Shown: positions 54,153 through 62,555 of the stretch, in pieces
Numbering within the stretch: position 1 is the stretch's first letter
How the letters are laid out: each line of letters starts with the position of its first letter
DNA from: JASLMY01 sp965226475
GTDB taxonomy: Bacteria > Pseudomonadota > Alphaproteobacteria > GCA-2731375
Assembly: GCA_965226475.1 (NCBI GenBank)
Contig: CBDDDJ010000004.1
Location: forward strand, 744,001-808,000
DNA length: 64,000 nt
Reading direction: 5' to 3'
Notes under the pieces: model-generated
Seen by the model: the letters and a program-made list of their open reading frames with translations, nothing else
The model's database searches: none
What the model was told of the DNA's origin: nothing
Made by a program: the position numbers and the translations under genes

Positions 54153-54257
54153 TTATTTCTTCTTTTCTCTTTTCTGTTTTCGTTTCTCTTTTGGACTACG
54201 TTGGGCCTTTTTCTGTTGTTCCTTCTTGCCTTTGTCTTTTTTTCCCTTATCACCCAT
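54153..54257 (-). CDS. 34-residue Lys-rich small protein
   Basis: A start ATG at 54257 follows AAGGGGAATCAGAT. The product MGDKGKKDKGKKEQQKKAQR ending SPKEKRKQKREKKK contains 17 Lys and 4 Arg. Small proteins with this MGDKGKKDKGK...KKxxxxPKEKRKxKxEKK pattern are found in many bacteria, from memory as short unannotated or hypothetical proteins; their function is not known. They would be extremely basic and probably bind nucleic acid or ribosomes. It is AT-rich, unlike the surroundings, and apparently intact. Confidence 0.65.
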   Translation of the reverse strand: MGDKGKKDKGKKEQQKKAQRSPKEKRKQKREKKK

Positions 54258-54283
54258 ATCTGATTCCCCTTGTTTGAAAGTGA

Positions 54284-54379
54284 ATTGTGTCCGGTCTCAT
54301 CCACACCCATACAACGCGAACAACCAACAACGTCGGCTGATACGATTGCCGCAAGCCCGCGCTGTGTGCCATCGGCCAT
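54284..54379 (-). pseudogene. Adenylate cyclase N-terminal remnant
   Basis: The 32 codons MADGTQRGLAAIVSADVVGC then SRCMGVDETG match the N-terminus of the class III cyclase at 59963 (MTERIQRRLAAIVSADVVGY then SRLMGADEVG). After GHN the match stops. It is the stump of a lost cyclase gene, directly upstream of the Lys-rich small gene. Confidence 0.7.
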
Positions 54380-54961
54380 GGCAACAGTTTAGCAGTGCCA
54401 ATGAAAGACCGGAATAGAAGCGTCAAATGTCTGGTCTTTTCGGGTATATTAGTAAATAGATACAGGCGATTCCTGGCTATCAATGCGCCTGGGAGCCATG
54501 TCCGCTCGACGGGGAGTCCACCCCCAATAGACGACACCGGCGACGGGATGTCGGCTTTCGCCGAATCGACGTCAGGAGCACCCCCAGGTCCGGACGCTCC
54601 ATTAGAAGGTGCTTGACGGAGATGCGTGTTAAGCGTCGTCGGACGCCCGGCGAGGCGGAGTTGTGGCAGCTTGCACGGTAGGTCGGCGGGCGTCGGACAA
54701 GTCTCGGGGGAGGAAACCGCGGGCCGGAAGGGCGTCGGCGGTGCCTGCATCTCGGTCTATGGGGATTTTGCCGTCGTGCGCTCTCGCGGGGATCTTCGGC
54801 GGCGGCGTGATCGGGGGTCGGTCTGGCGGTGATTGCCGTTGATTTCGCGGGCATGAGGTCGAGAGGTCCGCCATCGGTCGGCGCTTGGCGCCGAATGCGG
54901 GTACAGAGCTGACATTGGATCGAGCGGCATCGTTGCCGCGCGCAATTAAAGGGGACATGCG
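54380..54961. other. Intergenic region with REP-like site at the right end
   Basis: About 580 bases without a gene. The end reads AATTAAAGGGGACATGCG, the left half of the REP-like IS target. Nothing else is recognised. Confidence 0.4.
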
Positions 54962-56450
54962 AGGTGATTTCAAATTCCTTTGATTACGGTATTTTACCCG
55001 TTTGATTGAGCTGATTTTCGCGGGGTTGTCGAGGCGCCCGGGGCTGACTTGTGTTATGGTTCTTCTGCGAGAAAGACCAAAATACAAGGAACCCCGGGTG
55101 ATGCCTCTGAACCCCGGGTGATGCCTCTGGATGAGAGTCTATCAGACTATTGGCACAAATTACAAGGCGAGTTGTTTCCCAGCCTGCATGAAGAACTCGG
55201 GCCGCTCGGTGAACGCCACCGCCAGCTCGTCACCGTGCTGGAGATGGCGCGCCCCGAACGCTTCCTGCCCCATGTGCATGGCCGGCCCGGCCGGCCGCGT
55301 GCCGATCGCGCGGCGCTCTCTCGCGCCTTTCTCGCCAAGACGATCTTCAACATCGACGACACGCTCGGCCTGATCGAGCGCCTGCGCCTGGACAAGATCT
55401 TGCGGCGGCTTTGCGGCTGGGGCGGAGCGGGCACGCTGCCGAGCGAGGCGACCTTCAGCCGTGCCTTCGCCGAGTTCGCGGCCGCGCGCCTGGGCCCCCG
55501 GCTGCTGGAGGCGGTGGTCGTGGCGCACCACGGCGACCATCTGGTCGGCCACGTCGCCCGCGACAGTACCGCCATTGAGGCGCGCGAGCGCCCCGCCCGC
55601 CGGCCCCGGGCACCAGCTGAGCCCAAGCGCAAGCGCGGCCGGCCGCGCAAGGGCAAGGAACGGAAGACGCCGCCGCCCGAGCGCCGCCTGGAACGCCAGG
55701 GCGGCCAGAGCCTGGCGGAGATGACGGCCGAACTCCCCCGCGACTGCGCGCGGGGGGTCAAGCAGAACGCCCAGGGCTACCGCATCCATTGGACCGGCTA
55801 CAAGCTGCACATCGACACGGCCGACGGCGACATCCCGCTCTCCGCCATCCTCACCTCGGCCAACACGCACGACAGCCAGGCCGCCATCCCGCTCGCCACC
55901 ATGACGGCGATGCGCGTGACCTCGCTCTACGATCTGATGGACAACGCCTACGACGCGGCCGAGATCAAGGCCCACAGCCGAAGCCTCGGCCACGTGCCGA
56001 TCATCGCGCCGCACCCGAGGGGGACCGTCCGTAAGGCCGAACAGCTCGCCGAGGCCAAGCGGCGCGCGCATGCCAACTGGTGTCCGCCCGAAGATCTCCG
56101 CTACCAGCAGCGCGGCGCCGCCGAGCGCGTCAACGCCAGCTTCAAGGACAACTTCGCCGGCCGCCTGATCCGCTTGCCCGGCGACGACAAGATCGAATGC
56201 CACTGTCTTCTGGCGCTCACCGCAATCGCCGCCATCCAGATCAAGCGGCTGCTGGAATAGAGGGCGAACGACCGCCTCCAACAACGCGGACAAACTCCCG
56301 TGCCCCGCGCGGAAGAACGTTCCGACATGGGCGAAAATCACCCAACGGATAAAAACCCGCCCCATTCGAAGGCGGAACGACAAACCGGGAACTCAAAATC
56401 AGTAGACAAACAGCAAATAGCCAACGAACGACGGAGTTTTACAATGACCT
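54962..56450 (+). mobile_element. IS5/IS1182-type insertion sequence, copy B
   Basis: The 1489-bp element is opposite in orientation to copies A and C. Its left end AGGTGATTTCAAATTCC and right end (complement AGGTCATTGTAAAAC) match theirs. CATGCG precedes and CATGCT follows (5/6 match). It carries a tandem duplication of the 20-mer AACCCCGGGTGATGCCTCTG just before the transposase start, and its 3' end is more diverged. Confidence 0.85.
55121..56260 (+). CDS. DDE transposase (IS4/IS5/IS1182-like), copy B
   Basis: The 379-residue protein is the same as copies A and C over most of its length but differs near the C-terminus (KRRAHANWCPPEDL, RVNASFKDNFAG, LPGDDKIE). The 20-bp tandem duplication in front places an extra ATG at 55101 that runs into a stop after a few codons, which could reduce expression. 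Start 55121 retained from the other copies. Confidence 0.85.
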   Translation: MPLDESLSDYWHKLQGELFPSLHEELGPLGERHRQLVTVLEMARPERFLPHVHGRPGRPRADRAALSRAFLAKTIFNIDDTLGLIERLRLDKILRRLCGWGGAGTLPSEATFSRAFAEFAAARLGPRLLEAVVVAHHGDHLVGHVARDSTAIEARERPARRPRAPAEPKRKRGRPRKGKERKTPPPERRLERQGGQSLAEMTAELPRDCARGVKQNAQGYRIHWTGYKLHIDTADGDIPLSAILTSANTHDSQAAIPLATMTAMRVTSLYDLMDNAYDAAEIKAHSRSLGHVPIIAPHPRGTVRKAEQLAEAKRRAHANWCPPEDLRYQQRGAAERVNASFKDNFAGRLIRLPGDDKIECHCLLALTAIAAIQIKRLLE

Positions 56451-56456
56451 CATGCT

Positions 56457-56549
56457 ACTTTTCCAAGATGCCGCGTGGCTAATCTCTGTACTCAAGGCGA
56501 GTTCCGCGAAACTGGAAAGGGCGTTCAAGGAACATGAAAAAGTAGCATT
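56457..56549. other. Loop between inverted IS copies B and C
   Basis: 93 bases starting ACTTTTCCAAGATG and ending CATGAAAAAGTAGCATT. The ends are themselves inverted half-sites of the REP-like IS target, so this segment appears to be a REP pair into which both copies inserted. Confidence 0.55.
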
Positions 56550-58017
56550 AGGTTATTGCAAATCTCTGTTGACCAGCGGGCTGTTTGTCCGTCGGTTTCT
56601 GATTTTGGGTTTCCGCACTTGTCTACCGGCTTCGAATGGCGCCGATTGTTATCCGTTGGGTGATATTGCCCCGCGTTGGCGTGTTCTTCCGCGCCCGGCG
56701 GGAGCTTGATCGAGCCGTTGGAGGTAGTCGTTCGCCGTCTATTCCAGCAGCCGCACGATCTGGATGGCGGCGATGGCGGTGAGCGCCAGAAGACAGTGGC
56801 ACTCGATCTTGTCGGCGCCGCGCAAGCGGATCAGGCGGCCGGCGAAGTTGTCCTTGAAGTTGGCGTTGACGCGTTCGGCGGCACCGCGCTGCTGGTAGCG
56901 GAGATCTTCGGGCGGGTGCCAGCCGGTCGAGCGCCGCCGCTTGGCCTCGGCGAGCTGTTCGGCCTTGCGGACGGTTCCCCTCGGGTGCGGCGCGATGATC
57001 GGCACGTGGCCGAGGCTTCGGCTGTGGGCCTTGATCTCGCCCGCGTCGTAGGCGTTTTCCATCAGATCGTAGAGCGAGGTCACGCGCATCGCCGTCATGG
57101 TGGCGAGCGGGATCGCGGCCTGGCTGTCGTGCGTGTTGGCCGAGGTCAGGATGGCGGAGAGCGGGATGTCGCCGTCGGCCGTGTCGATGTGCAGCTTGTA
57201 GCCGGTCCAATGGATGCGGTAGCCCTGGGCGTTCTGCTTGACCCCCCGCGCGCAGTCGCGGGGGAGTTCGGCCGTCATCTCCGCCAGGCTCTGGCCGCCC
57301 TGGCGTTCCAGGCGGCGCTCGGGCGGCGGCGTCTTCCGTTCCTTGCCCTTGCGCGGCCGGCCGCGCTTGCGCTTGGGCTCAGCTGGTGCCCGGGGCCGGC
57401 GGGCGGGGCGCTCGCGCGCCTCAATGGCGGTACTGTCGCGGGCGACGTGGCCGACCAGATGGTCGCCGTGGTGCGCCACGACCACCGCCTCCAGCAGCCG
57501 GGGGCCCAGGCGCGCGGCCGCGAACTCGGCGAAGGCACGGCTGAAGGTCGCCTCGCTCGGCAGCGTGCCCGCTCCGCCCCAGCCGCAAAGCCGCCGCAAG
57601 ATCTTGTCCAGGCGCAGGCGCTCGATCAGGCCGAGCGTGTCGTCGATGTTGAAGATCGTCTTGGCGAGAAAGGCGCGAGAGAGCGCCGCGCGATCGGCAC
57701 GCGGCCGGCCGGGCCGGCCATGCACATGGGGCAGGAAGCGTTCGGGGCGCGCCATCTCCAGCACGGTGACGAGCTGGCGGTGGCGTTCACCGAGCGGCCC
57801 GAGTTCTTCATGCAGGCTGGGAAACAACTCGCCTTGTAATTTGTGCCAATAGTCTGATAGACTCTCATCCAGAGGCATCACCCGGGGTTCCTTGTATTTT
57901 GGTCTTTCTCGCAGAAGAACCATAACACAAGTCAGCCCCGGGCGCCTCGACAACCCCGCGAAAATCAGCTCAATCAAACGGGTAAAATACCGTAATCAAA
58001 GGAATTTTAAATCAGTT
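56550..58017 (-). mobile_element. IS5/IS1182-type insertion sequence, copy C
   Basis: The 1468-bp element has the same length and orientation as copy A (17037-18504) and is nearly identical to it. Left flank AGCATT and right flank CGCATG share GCAT. The right side continues TCCCCTTTAATCC, the inverted left half of the REP-like site. Confidence 0.85.
56739..57878 (-). CDS. DDE transposase (IS4/IS5/IS1182-like), copy C
   Basis: The 379-residue protein is nearly identical to copy A (for example DIPLSAI for DIPFSAI and LMENAYDAG for LMDNAYDAG). Catalytic motifs ARDSTAIEA, NAYDAGEIKAH and AAERVNANFKDN are intact, so it may still be active. Confidence 0.85.
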   Translation of the reverse strand: MPLDESLSDYWHKLQGELFPSLHEELGPLGERHRQLVTVLEMARPERFLPHVHGRPGRPRADRAALSRAFLAKTIFNIDDTLGLIERLRLDKILRRLCGWGGAGTLPSEATFSRAFAEFAAARLGPRLLEAVVVAHHGDHLVGHVARDSTAIEARERPARRPRAPAEPKRKRGRPRKGKERKTPPPERRLERQGGQSLAEMTAELPRDCARGVKQNAQGYRIHWTGYKLHIDTADGDIPLSAILTSANTHDSQAAIPLATMTAMRVTSLYDLMENAYDAGEIKAHSRSLGHVPIIAPHPRGTVRKAEQLAEAKRRRSTGWHPPEDLRYQQRGAAERVNANFKDNFAGRLIRLRGADKIECHCLLALTAIAAIQIVRLLE

Positions 58018-58079
58018 CGCATGTCCCCTTTAATCCTGGGAAGCGCCTCTAGTTATTAAATCTCCCGACAGGTCACTTA

Positions 58080-58214
58080 TACCAACCCGCAATGAGAGGG
58101 ACTCATTGCGGGTTGTCTGGCGTTCAGACGCCACGCGGGCTTTTCCTCGCATAAGCTCGGGCACGCGGTTGCGCTTGCCGACCTGCGATGAGTTGCACTC
58201 AACGCAGGTCGGTA
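58080..58214. mobile_element. 135-bp MITE-like element, copy 2 (TTA target)
   Basis: Same length and about 92 percent the same as the copy at 21631-21765. TTA flanks it at 58077-58079 and 58215-58217; the right TTA read on the minus strand is the TAA stop of the adenylate cyclase gene. The ends TACCAACCCGCAATGAG and CAACGCAGGTCGGTA are inverted. Confidence 0.85.
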
Positions 58215-59963
58215 TTACTTGGGTAGTCCGGCCTTGCCCAGTCCTTCGCGATGGTGGTCGCTGTCGGTGGCTTCCTCGTAGGGCAGGATCGAGAGATAGC
58301 TCTCGATTGAGTAATCCGGCTTCAACCGAAGCGTTTCGGCCACCTCCCTCTCGGAATCCGATGCATTTCCCATCTGGGCATGGCACGCGGCCAAATCAGC
58401 GTGATGTTGGTAACGCGATACGCCGATCTGCATATACGCCTTGATCGCCTCGGCGTAGCGATGCTCGCCGTACAACGCTCGGCCCAACAGGTGCGAGAAA
58501 CTGTTGGCACCCAGGGGGTCCAGACGCATCGCCATTTGCACCCACTCGAGGCCCTCGGCGTGGCGACCCATCCACGTCATCAGCTCGCCACGTTGCGCGG
58601 CCATGCGGGGATCGTTCGGGTTCATCGCGAAGGCCCGGTCGTGGTACTGTTCGGCCTGAGCCAGCTCGCGCTGTTCCATGTTGATCTCGCACAGGATCCT
58701 GAGACACTCCATGTCGTTTTCATCCAGCGCCAGCGCCTTCCGAGCGTTTTCCACCCGCTGCTCGCCGGCGACCTCGGGCATTTCGGCATAGCCGCGAAGC
58801 ACGGCTTGACGAAGCGTGCAGGCCTTCCACGCATAGGCCTGGGCGTAGTCTGGATCGACTTCGATGGCTTTGTTCAGCGAATCGAGCGCCTCCGAGTTGG
58901 CCTCCTTCGTCCCGACGTGATGGAGGATCTTGCTGCGCAGCACGTAATCGTACGCCGCCATGTCCCCTGGCGGCTTGCGCTTGATTCGTTCGATGTTCGC
59001 CAACTCGAGACGCGCTGGCAGCGCACCGACGATGGCACGTGTCAATTCGTCCTGGAGTTCGAAGATGTCCGACAGTTCCCGGTCGTAACGCTCGGCCCAG
59101 ACGTGCTTCTCGGTCCCCGCCTCGATCAGCTGCACGGTCACGCGGATACGATTTCCGGCTTTGCGGATGCTGCCCTCGACGAGATAGAGCACGCCCAGCT
59201 CGCGGCCGACATCCTGCACGCGGACGGCCCGCCCCTTGTAGGTGTAGGTCGAGTTCCGGGCGATCACGAAAAGGCTCGGGTAACGCGCAAGCTCGGTGAT
59301 GATGTCTTCCGTAATGCCGTCGGCAAAGAACTCCTGCTCGGGGTCGTCGCTCATGTTGACGAAGGGCAGCACCGCGATGGACGGCTTGTCGGGCAGCGGC
59401 GGCGCCTTGTCGTCGGGAGCGGTCACAACCGGAGCGGCGGTGACCGACCAATGCCAGACCTGGACCGGCCGGGCGATGTTCTTCATTGCCCGAGCGCCGC
59501 CATCGGCGAATTCAACGCCGAGTTTTCCGAGCACCTCGGCGTGCACCTTCGCCGAGATACAGACGCCACCCGGTTCGGCGATCTCCTGCAATCGAGCGGC
59601 TACATTCACGCCGTCGCCGTAAATATCGTCACCATCCACGATTACATCGCCAAGGTTCACGCCCATCCGGTACTCGATCCGCTGGTCATCGGGCTCCTCG
59701 GCGCTCAGCTCCGCCACCTTGGCCTGGACCTCGACGGCCCAATTCACGGCGTCGACGGCGCTCGGAAATTCGGCCAACAGTCCGTCCCCCATGAGCTTCA
59801 CGACGCGACCGCCGTGCTCGGCGATCTTGGGATCGACAACTGCTTTGAAGCGGGCCCTGAGGCGAGCGTGGGTGCCAACCTCGTCCGCGCCCATGAGACG
59901 CGAATAGCCGACCACATCGGCGGATACGATGGCCGCCAATCTGCGTTGTATCCGTTCCGTCAT
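58215..59963 (-). CDS. Class III adenylate/guanylate cyclase with TPR region
   Basis: The 582-residue protein has an N-terminal class III cyclase domain: RLAAIVSADVVGYSRLMGAD (first metal Asp), KLMGDGLLAEF (second Asp), GVNLGDVIVDGDDIYGDGVN-VAARLQ (transition-state Asn/Arg region). It then has IAVLPFVNMSDDPEQEFFAD (TolB-like segment) and C-terminal TPRs (ANSEALDSLNKAIEVDPDYA...). Such proteins make cAMP under control of an unknown signal. ATG at 59963. The gene ends at the MITE, with the native-looking ending REGLGKAGLPK. Confidence 0.9.
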   Translation of the reverse strand: MTERIQRRLAAIVSADVVGYSRLMGADEVGTHARLRARFKAVVDPKIAEHGGRVVKLMGDGLLAEFPSAVDAVNWAVEVQAKVAELSAEEPDDQRIEYRMGVNLGDVIVDGDDIYGDGVNVAARLQEIAEPGGVCISAKVHAEVLGKLGVEFADGGARAMKNIARPVQVWHWSVTAAPVVTAPDDKAPPLPDKPSIAVLPFVNMSDDPEQEFFADGITEDIITELARYPSLFVIARNSTYTYKGRAVRVQDVGRELGVLYLVEGSIRKAGNRIRVTVQLIEAGTEKHVWAERYDRELSDIFELQDELTRAIVGALPARLELANIERIKRKPPGDMAAYDYVLRSKILHHVGTKEANSEALDSLNKAIEVDPDYAQAYAWKACTLRQAVLRGYAEMPEVAGEQRVENARKALALDENDMECLRILCEINMEQRELAQAEQYHDRAFAMNPNDPRMAAQRGELMTWMGRHAEGLEWVQMAMRLDPLGANSFSHLLGRALYGEHRYAEAIKAYMQIGVSRYQHHADLAACHAQMGNASDSEREVAETLRLKPDYSIESYLSILPYEEATDSDHHREGLGKAGLPK

Positions 59964-60261
59964 GGTTTAAGTCTACTGGAGCTCGCGAGCAGTAGAAACA
60001 GCAATCTCGGTTCTTCGAGACGCGTGGATGCCGAATTCGGGGGACAGAATAGCAATTTCCGATGCCTATTCACCGCCCTCGTCGCCGGGCTTGGTCTTTC
60101 TCGGCCGCCCCGGGCGGCGGCGGGCGATGGTCTCGACCCGGCGCAGGCGGTCGATTTGGCGCACCAGTTAGCGTGTTTTGTCGCCGCGATTGGTCACCGC
60201 GATTGCACGGAGAAGGCTCCGCCCGCCATCCCCGCGAGGCCCGTTCGCCTCGGTCGTGCTC
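59964..60261. other. Intergenic region with REP-like sequence and a small RAYT-like remnant
   Basis: GGGGGACAGAATAGCAATTTCC near 60040 resembles the REP sites elsewhere. A minus-strand frame ending at 60066 resembles a RAYT C-terminus and is listed separately. Otherwise empty. Confidence 0.4.
60066..60164 (-). pseudogene. Possible RAYT C-terminal remnant
   Basis: The frame VRQIDRLRRVETIARRRPGR then PRKTKPGDEGGE ends in TAG at 60066. RAYT proteins commonly end with an RRRPGRP-K-like basic tail, and a REP-like site is next to it. The evidence is a short basic tail only. Confidence 0.3.
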
Positions 60262-61185
60262 TCATGGTCCAACGTCGAAAAGCCGGCCGGTGAACCATGC
60301 CTGGGTATTTACATTGACGCCGCACCCCGAGAACGCAATAAAGACATTGGTTTCAGGATCCGCATACACCGTCAATTTTCGTCCACCTTTCATGGGCAGA
60401 ATGTCGCTGAATGCGACGATCGCGTCATATCTGACGCCGTTCGAAGTCGCCAATATCTGAACGCCCACGCCCGCATCCGCGACTTCGCCTCCCGCGTTGG
60501 GGACCATCGAACCCGAAGCGTCCTCGATCAAGAGGAACTTTCCGGCCGGCACCGTGTAGACCGATTCGACGTATGTGCAGGATTTATTGAAATCGACGCT
60601 GGAAGTCGCGGTCACGATCTGGCCCAACGTCGGATCGGATGCCAGACCGACGTCGGAGGCCAGTTTTGCCTCCGTTATCGCGCCGTCGGCGATGTCGGCG
60701 GTGGCGACGGAGCCGTCCCGGATCTTGCCGGATCCGACCGCGTCGGCGGCGAGCCTGCCGTTCGTCACCGCGCCGGCCTGCATTTTCTTCGTCGTCACCG
60801 CCCCGTCGCGAAGTTTGTTCGCCGTAACGGCGCCGTTGGCGAGGCGGCCCTCCACCACCGCGCCGAGCGCGATCTTGGGCGTCGTGACGGCTTTGTTCGC
60901 GATTCGGCCTTCCCGTACCGCGCCGAGCGCGATCCGGCTGTTGGTCACCGCGCCGGCGCCGAGCTTGCTCTCCGTGATCGCGCCGTCGGCGATCTTGTTC
61001 GTCGTCACCGCAGTGTCCCTCAGCCGGCCGGTGGTGATGGCCTGGAGGGCGATATCCGTCGTGGCGACGCATTTGACGCATTGCAGGTCCGTCGCCGGCT
61101 GCGCCAGCGCTTCCGTCGAGGGTGTGGCCAAGGACGCCAGCGGGGCGATGGCTGGTATTGCCGCGTTGAGCCCGTTCATTGTCAT
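60262..61185 (-). CDS. Secreted decapeptide-repeat protein
   Basis: The 307-residue protein starts at ATG 61185 (GAGGAACG upstream). It has a probable signal sequence (IPAIAPLASLATPSTEALAQ) and a Cys pair in LQCVKCV. Residues 46-175 are 13 tandem 10-residue units of the pattern x-x-x-[KR]-[IL]-x-x-x-A-[VI] (for example TTNKIADGAI, TNSRIALGAV), a strict 5-residue spacing of hydrophobics. A C-terminal beta-rich domain (about 185-307) has two more Cys (KSCTYVESVY and FSGCGVNVN). Such GAVT-TxKI repeats are seen in tail-fibre or surface proteins. The function is unknown; it is likely extracellular. Confidence 0.75.
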   Translation of the reverse strand: MTMNGLNAAIPAIAPLASLATPSTEALAQPATDLQCVKCVATTDIALQAITTGRLRDTAVTTNKIADGAITESKLGAGAVTNSRIALGAVREGRIANKAVTTPKIALGAVVEGRLANGAVTANKLRDGAVTTKKMQAGAVTNGRLAADAVGSGKIRDGSVATADIADGAITEAKLASDVGLASDPTLGQIVTATSSVDFNKSCTYVESVYTVPAGKFLLIEDASGSMVPNAGGEVADAGVGVQILATSNGVRYDAIVAFSDILPMKGGRKLTVYADPETNVFIAFSGCGVNVNTQAWFTGRLFDVGP

Positions 61186-61233
61186 CGTTCCTCTATCCAA
61201 CGAAGCAGCCCGACTCCGTCTCGGGAACCGAGG

Positions 61234-61311
61234 CCAGCGCGGTGGATTTGAAATTCCTCCGATTATTGGGGCGGGCACTGCGAGGGACTTCAATTCCGCG
61301 AACCACGCTAG
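61234..61311. repeat. Palindromic CTAG-flanked element, copy 2
   Basis: 78-bp copy of the element at 1403-1476 in opposite orientation: GTGGATTTGAAATTCCTCCG then ATTATTGGGGCGGGCACTGC and CGAGGGACTTCAATT. The right end has CTAG (61308-61311); the left is CCAG. It is more decayed than copy 1. It lies about 50 bases upstream of the decapeptide-repeat gene start. Confidence 0.75.
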
Positions 61312-61466
61312 ATTCTTGATCCCGCCCGTGTCCTTATCGAAGCGGACCTTCGTTCGGCGCCCGCCACCAATGCCACGAATTTCCGCTTCCGAACACTAGC
61401 AGCATTATCCGCTCAAGCGGAATCGCCGGGCCACCCGACCCAGCGTCTTACAGATGAGTTTTGCCG
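61312..61466. other. Spacer between repeat gene and aldolase gene
   Basis: About 155 bases, no gene or distinct site. Confidence 0.3.
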
Positions 61467-62282
61467 CTATACCGTATCGACCGTATCTTTCGCCGCCGTT
61501 CCCTTCGCGCCAGCGAGCTTCCTCAAGGCATTCATCTCGGTCTGGATAATGCGTTGCAACATCCGCCCATCGGACGAATGGAGCACGAAACGCGCGCCCA
61601 ACTCGATTGCTTTTCTCGACGTTTCGATGGTTTGTTGGTGCACCATCACCGGAATGCCACGCGCGGCGCAGCGCACGATGATGTCTTCGATCACACGCAA
61701 ATACTTCTTGTTCGAATAGTCATCGGGAATACCCAGCGACGTAGACATGTCGTTCGGTCCGATGAAAACACCATCGATGCCGCCAACGTCCAGGATCTGA
61801 TCCAAATTCCCGTAGGCGGGTTCGGATTCGATACCGATAATGACGAAGGATTCCTTGCGCCTGTTTTTCAGGTACTTCCTCGTCGCCGGGCTGGGCAGTT
61901 GGTTTTCCTCGATGGCGCGGCGCAGATATTCGCCTTTCAGGGGATGCCATTTCGTGGTCGCGACGACCGCCTGGACTTCCTCCACCGTCTCGCAATAGGG
62001 CACCAGGACACCGGCCGTGCCCGCGTCCAGCGCCATCGCGACCCATTCCGCCTTTGGTATCGGAACGCGGACGATCGGCGTGATGTCCGCGCGCCGCAGC
62101 ATCCCGGTCAGCTGTTGAATCTCGGCACGGTCCCGCGACCCATGTTCCGAGTCGACGATCGCGTAATCCAGCGTGCTACCAGCGAGCACTTGTTCAAACC
62201 GCGTCGACGCCATTTGGGACAGCATGCAGCCGAACACATGTCCACCCGAATTCAGGGTGCGTCGGAGTTTGGTCGGGTTCAT
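61467..62282 (-). CDS. HpcH/HpaI aldolase family protein
   Basis: The 271-residue protein shows YAIVDSEHGSRDRAEI, TPIVRVPIPKAEW (Arg), GTAGVLVPYCETVEEVQAVV, SFVIIGIESEPAYGNLDQIL (metal Glu) and DGVFIGPNDMSTSLGI (Asp). It has an insert with PLKGEYLRRAIEENQ where the other two aldolases have a shorter loop, so it is a separate lineage. It catalyses reversible aldol cleavage next to pyruvate or a related 2-oxoacid. The substrate is unknown. Confidence 0.85.
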   Translation of the reverse strand: MNPTKLRRTLNSGGHVFGCMLSQMASTRFEQVLAGSTLDYAIVDSEHGSRDRAEIQQLTGMLRRADITPIVRVPIPKAEWVAMALDAGTAGVLVPYCETVEEVQAVVATTKWHPLKGEYLRRAIEENQLPSPATRKYLKNRRKESFVIIGIESEPAYGNLDQILDVGGIDGVFIGPNDMSTSLGIPDDYSNKKYLRVIEDIIVRCAARGIPVMVHQQTIETSRKAIELGARFVLHSSDGRMLQRIIQTEMNALRKLAGAKGTAAKDTVDTV

Positions 62283-62323
62283 GGGTCACCTCGAATTGCT
62301 TGCCACGTCGACCGACCCTAACA

Positions 62324-62521
62324 TCAAAGGGCGATGTTCGCGACGGCGGGGCCATCGCCGATCGTGACGATGCCGGCCGATTTCCAGTCGATCTCCCGAT
62401 CGTCGACGCCATCGTCGCTACGCTGGCGGGCGATGGAGGACATGACGACGATCCCCGAGAACCTCGGCTTTAGCGACAAGAACCGCGCGGCGATCTTCAC
62501 CTCCCCTTTCGGGCCAGACAC
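62324..62521 (-). pseudogene. 3' remnant or small ORF of unknown family
   Basis: The minus-strand frame reads VSGPKGEVKIAARFLSLKPR then FSGIVVMSSIARQRSDDGVD and AGIVTIGDGPAVANIAL. It looks protein-like but has no clear start (a GTG at 62521 is possible) and is open into the 3' end of the dioxygenase gene. I take it as a truncated gene end. Confidence 0.35.
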
Positions 62522-62555
62522 GCGATCGCCAACATCTTCGTCGCGGTTCGGGGTT

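Noticed and set aside
56457..56549. Composite transposon B-C with cargo
   Set aside because: The spacer is only 93 bases and non-coding; the pair looks like two independent insertions in one REP pair.
58380..60293. 637-codon open frame on the plus strand
   Set aside because: It is antisense to the adenylate cyclase, which has unmistakable domain motifs.
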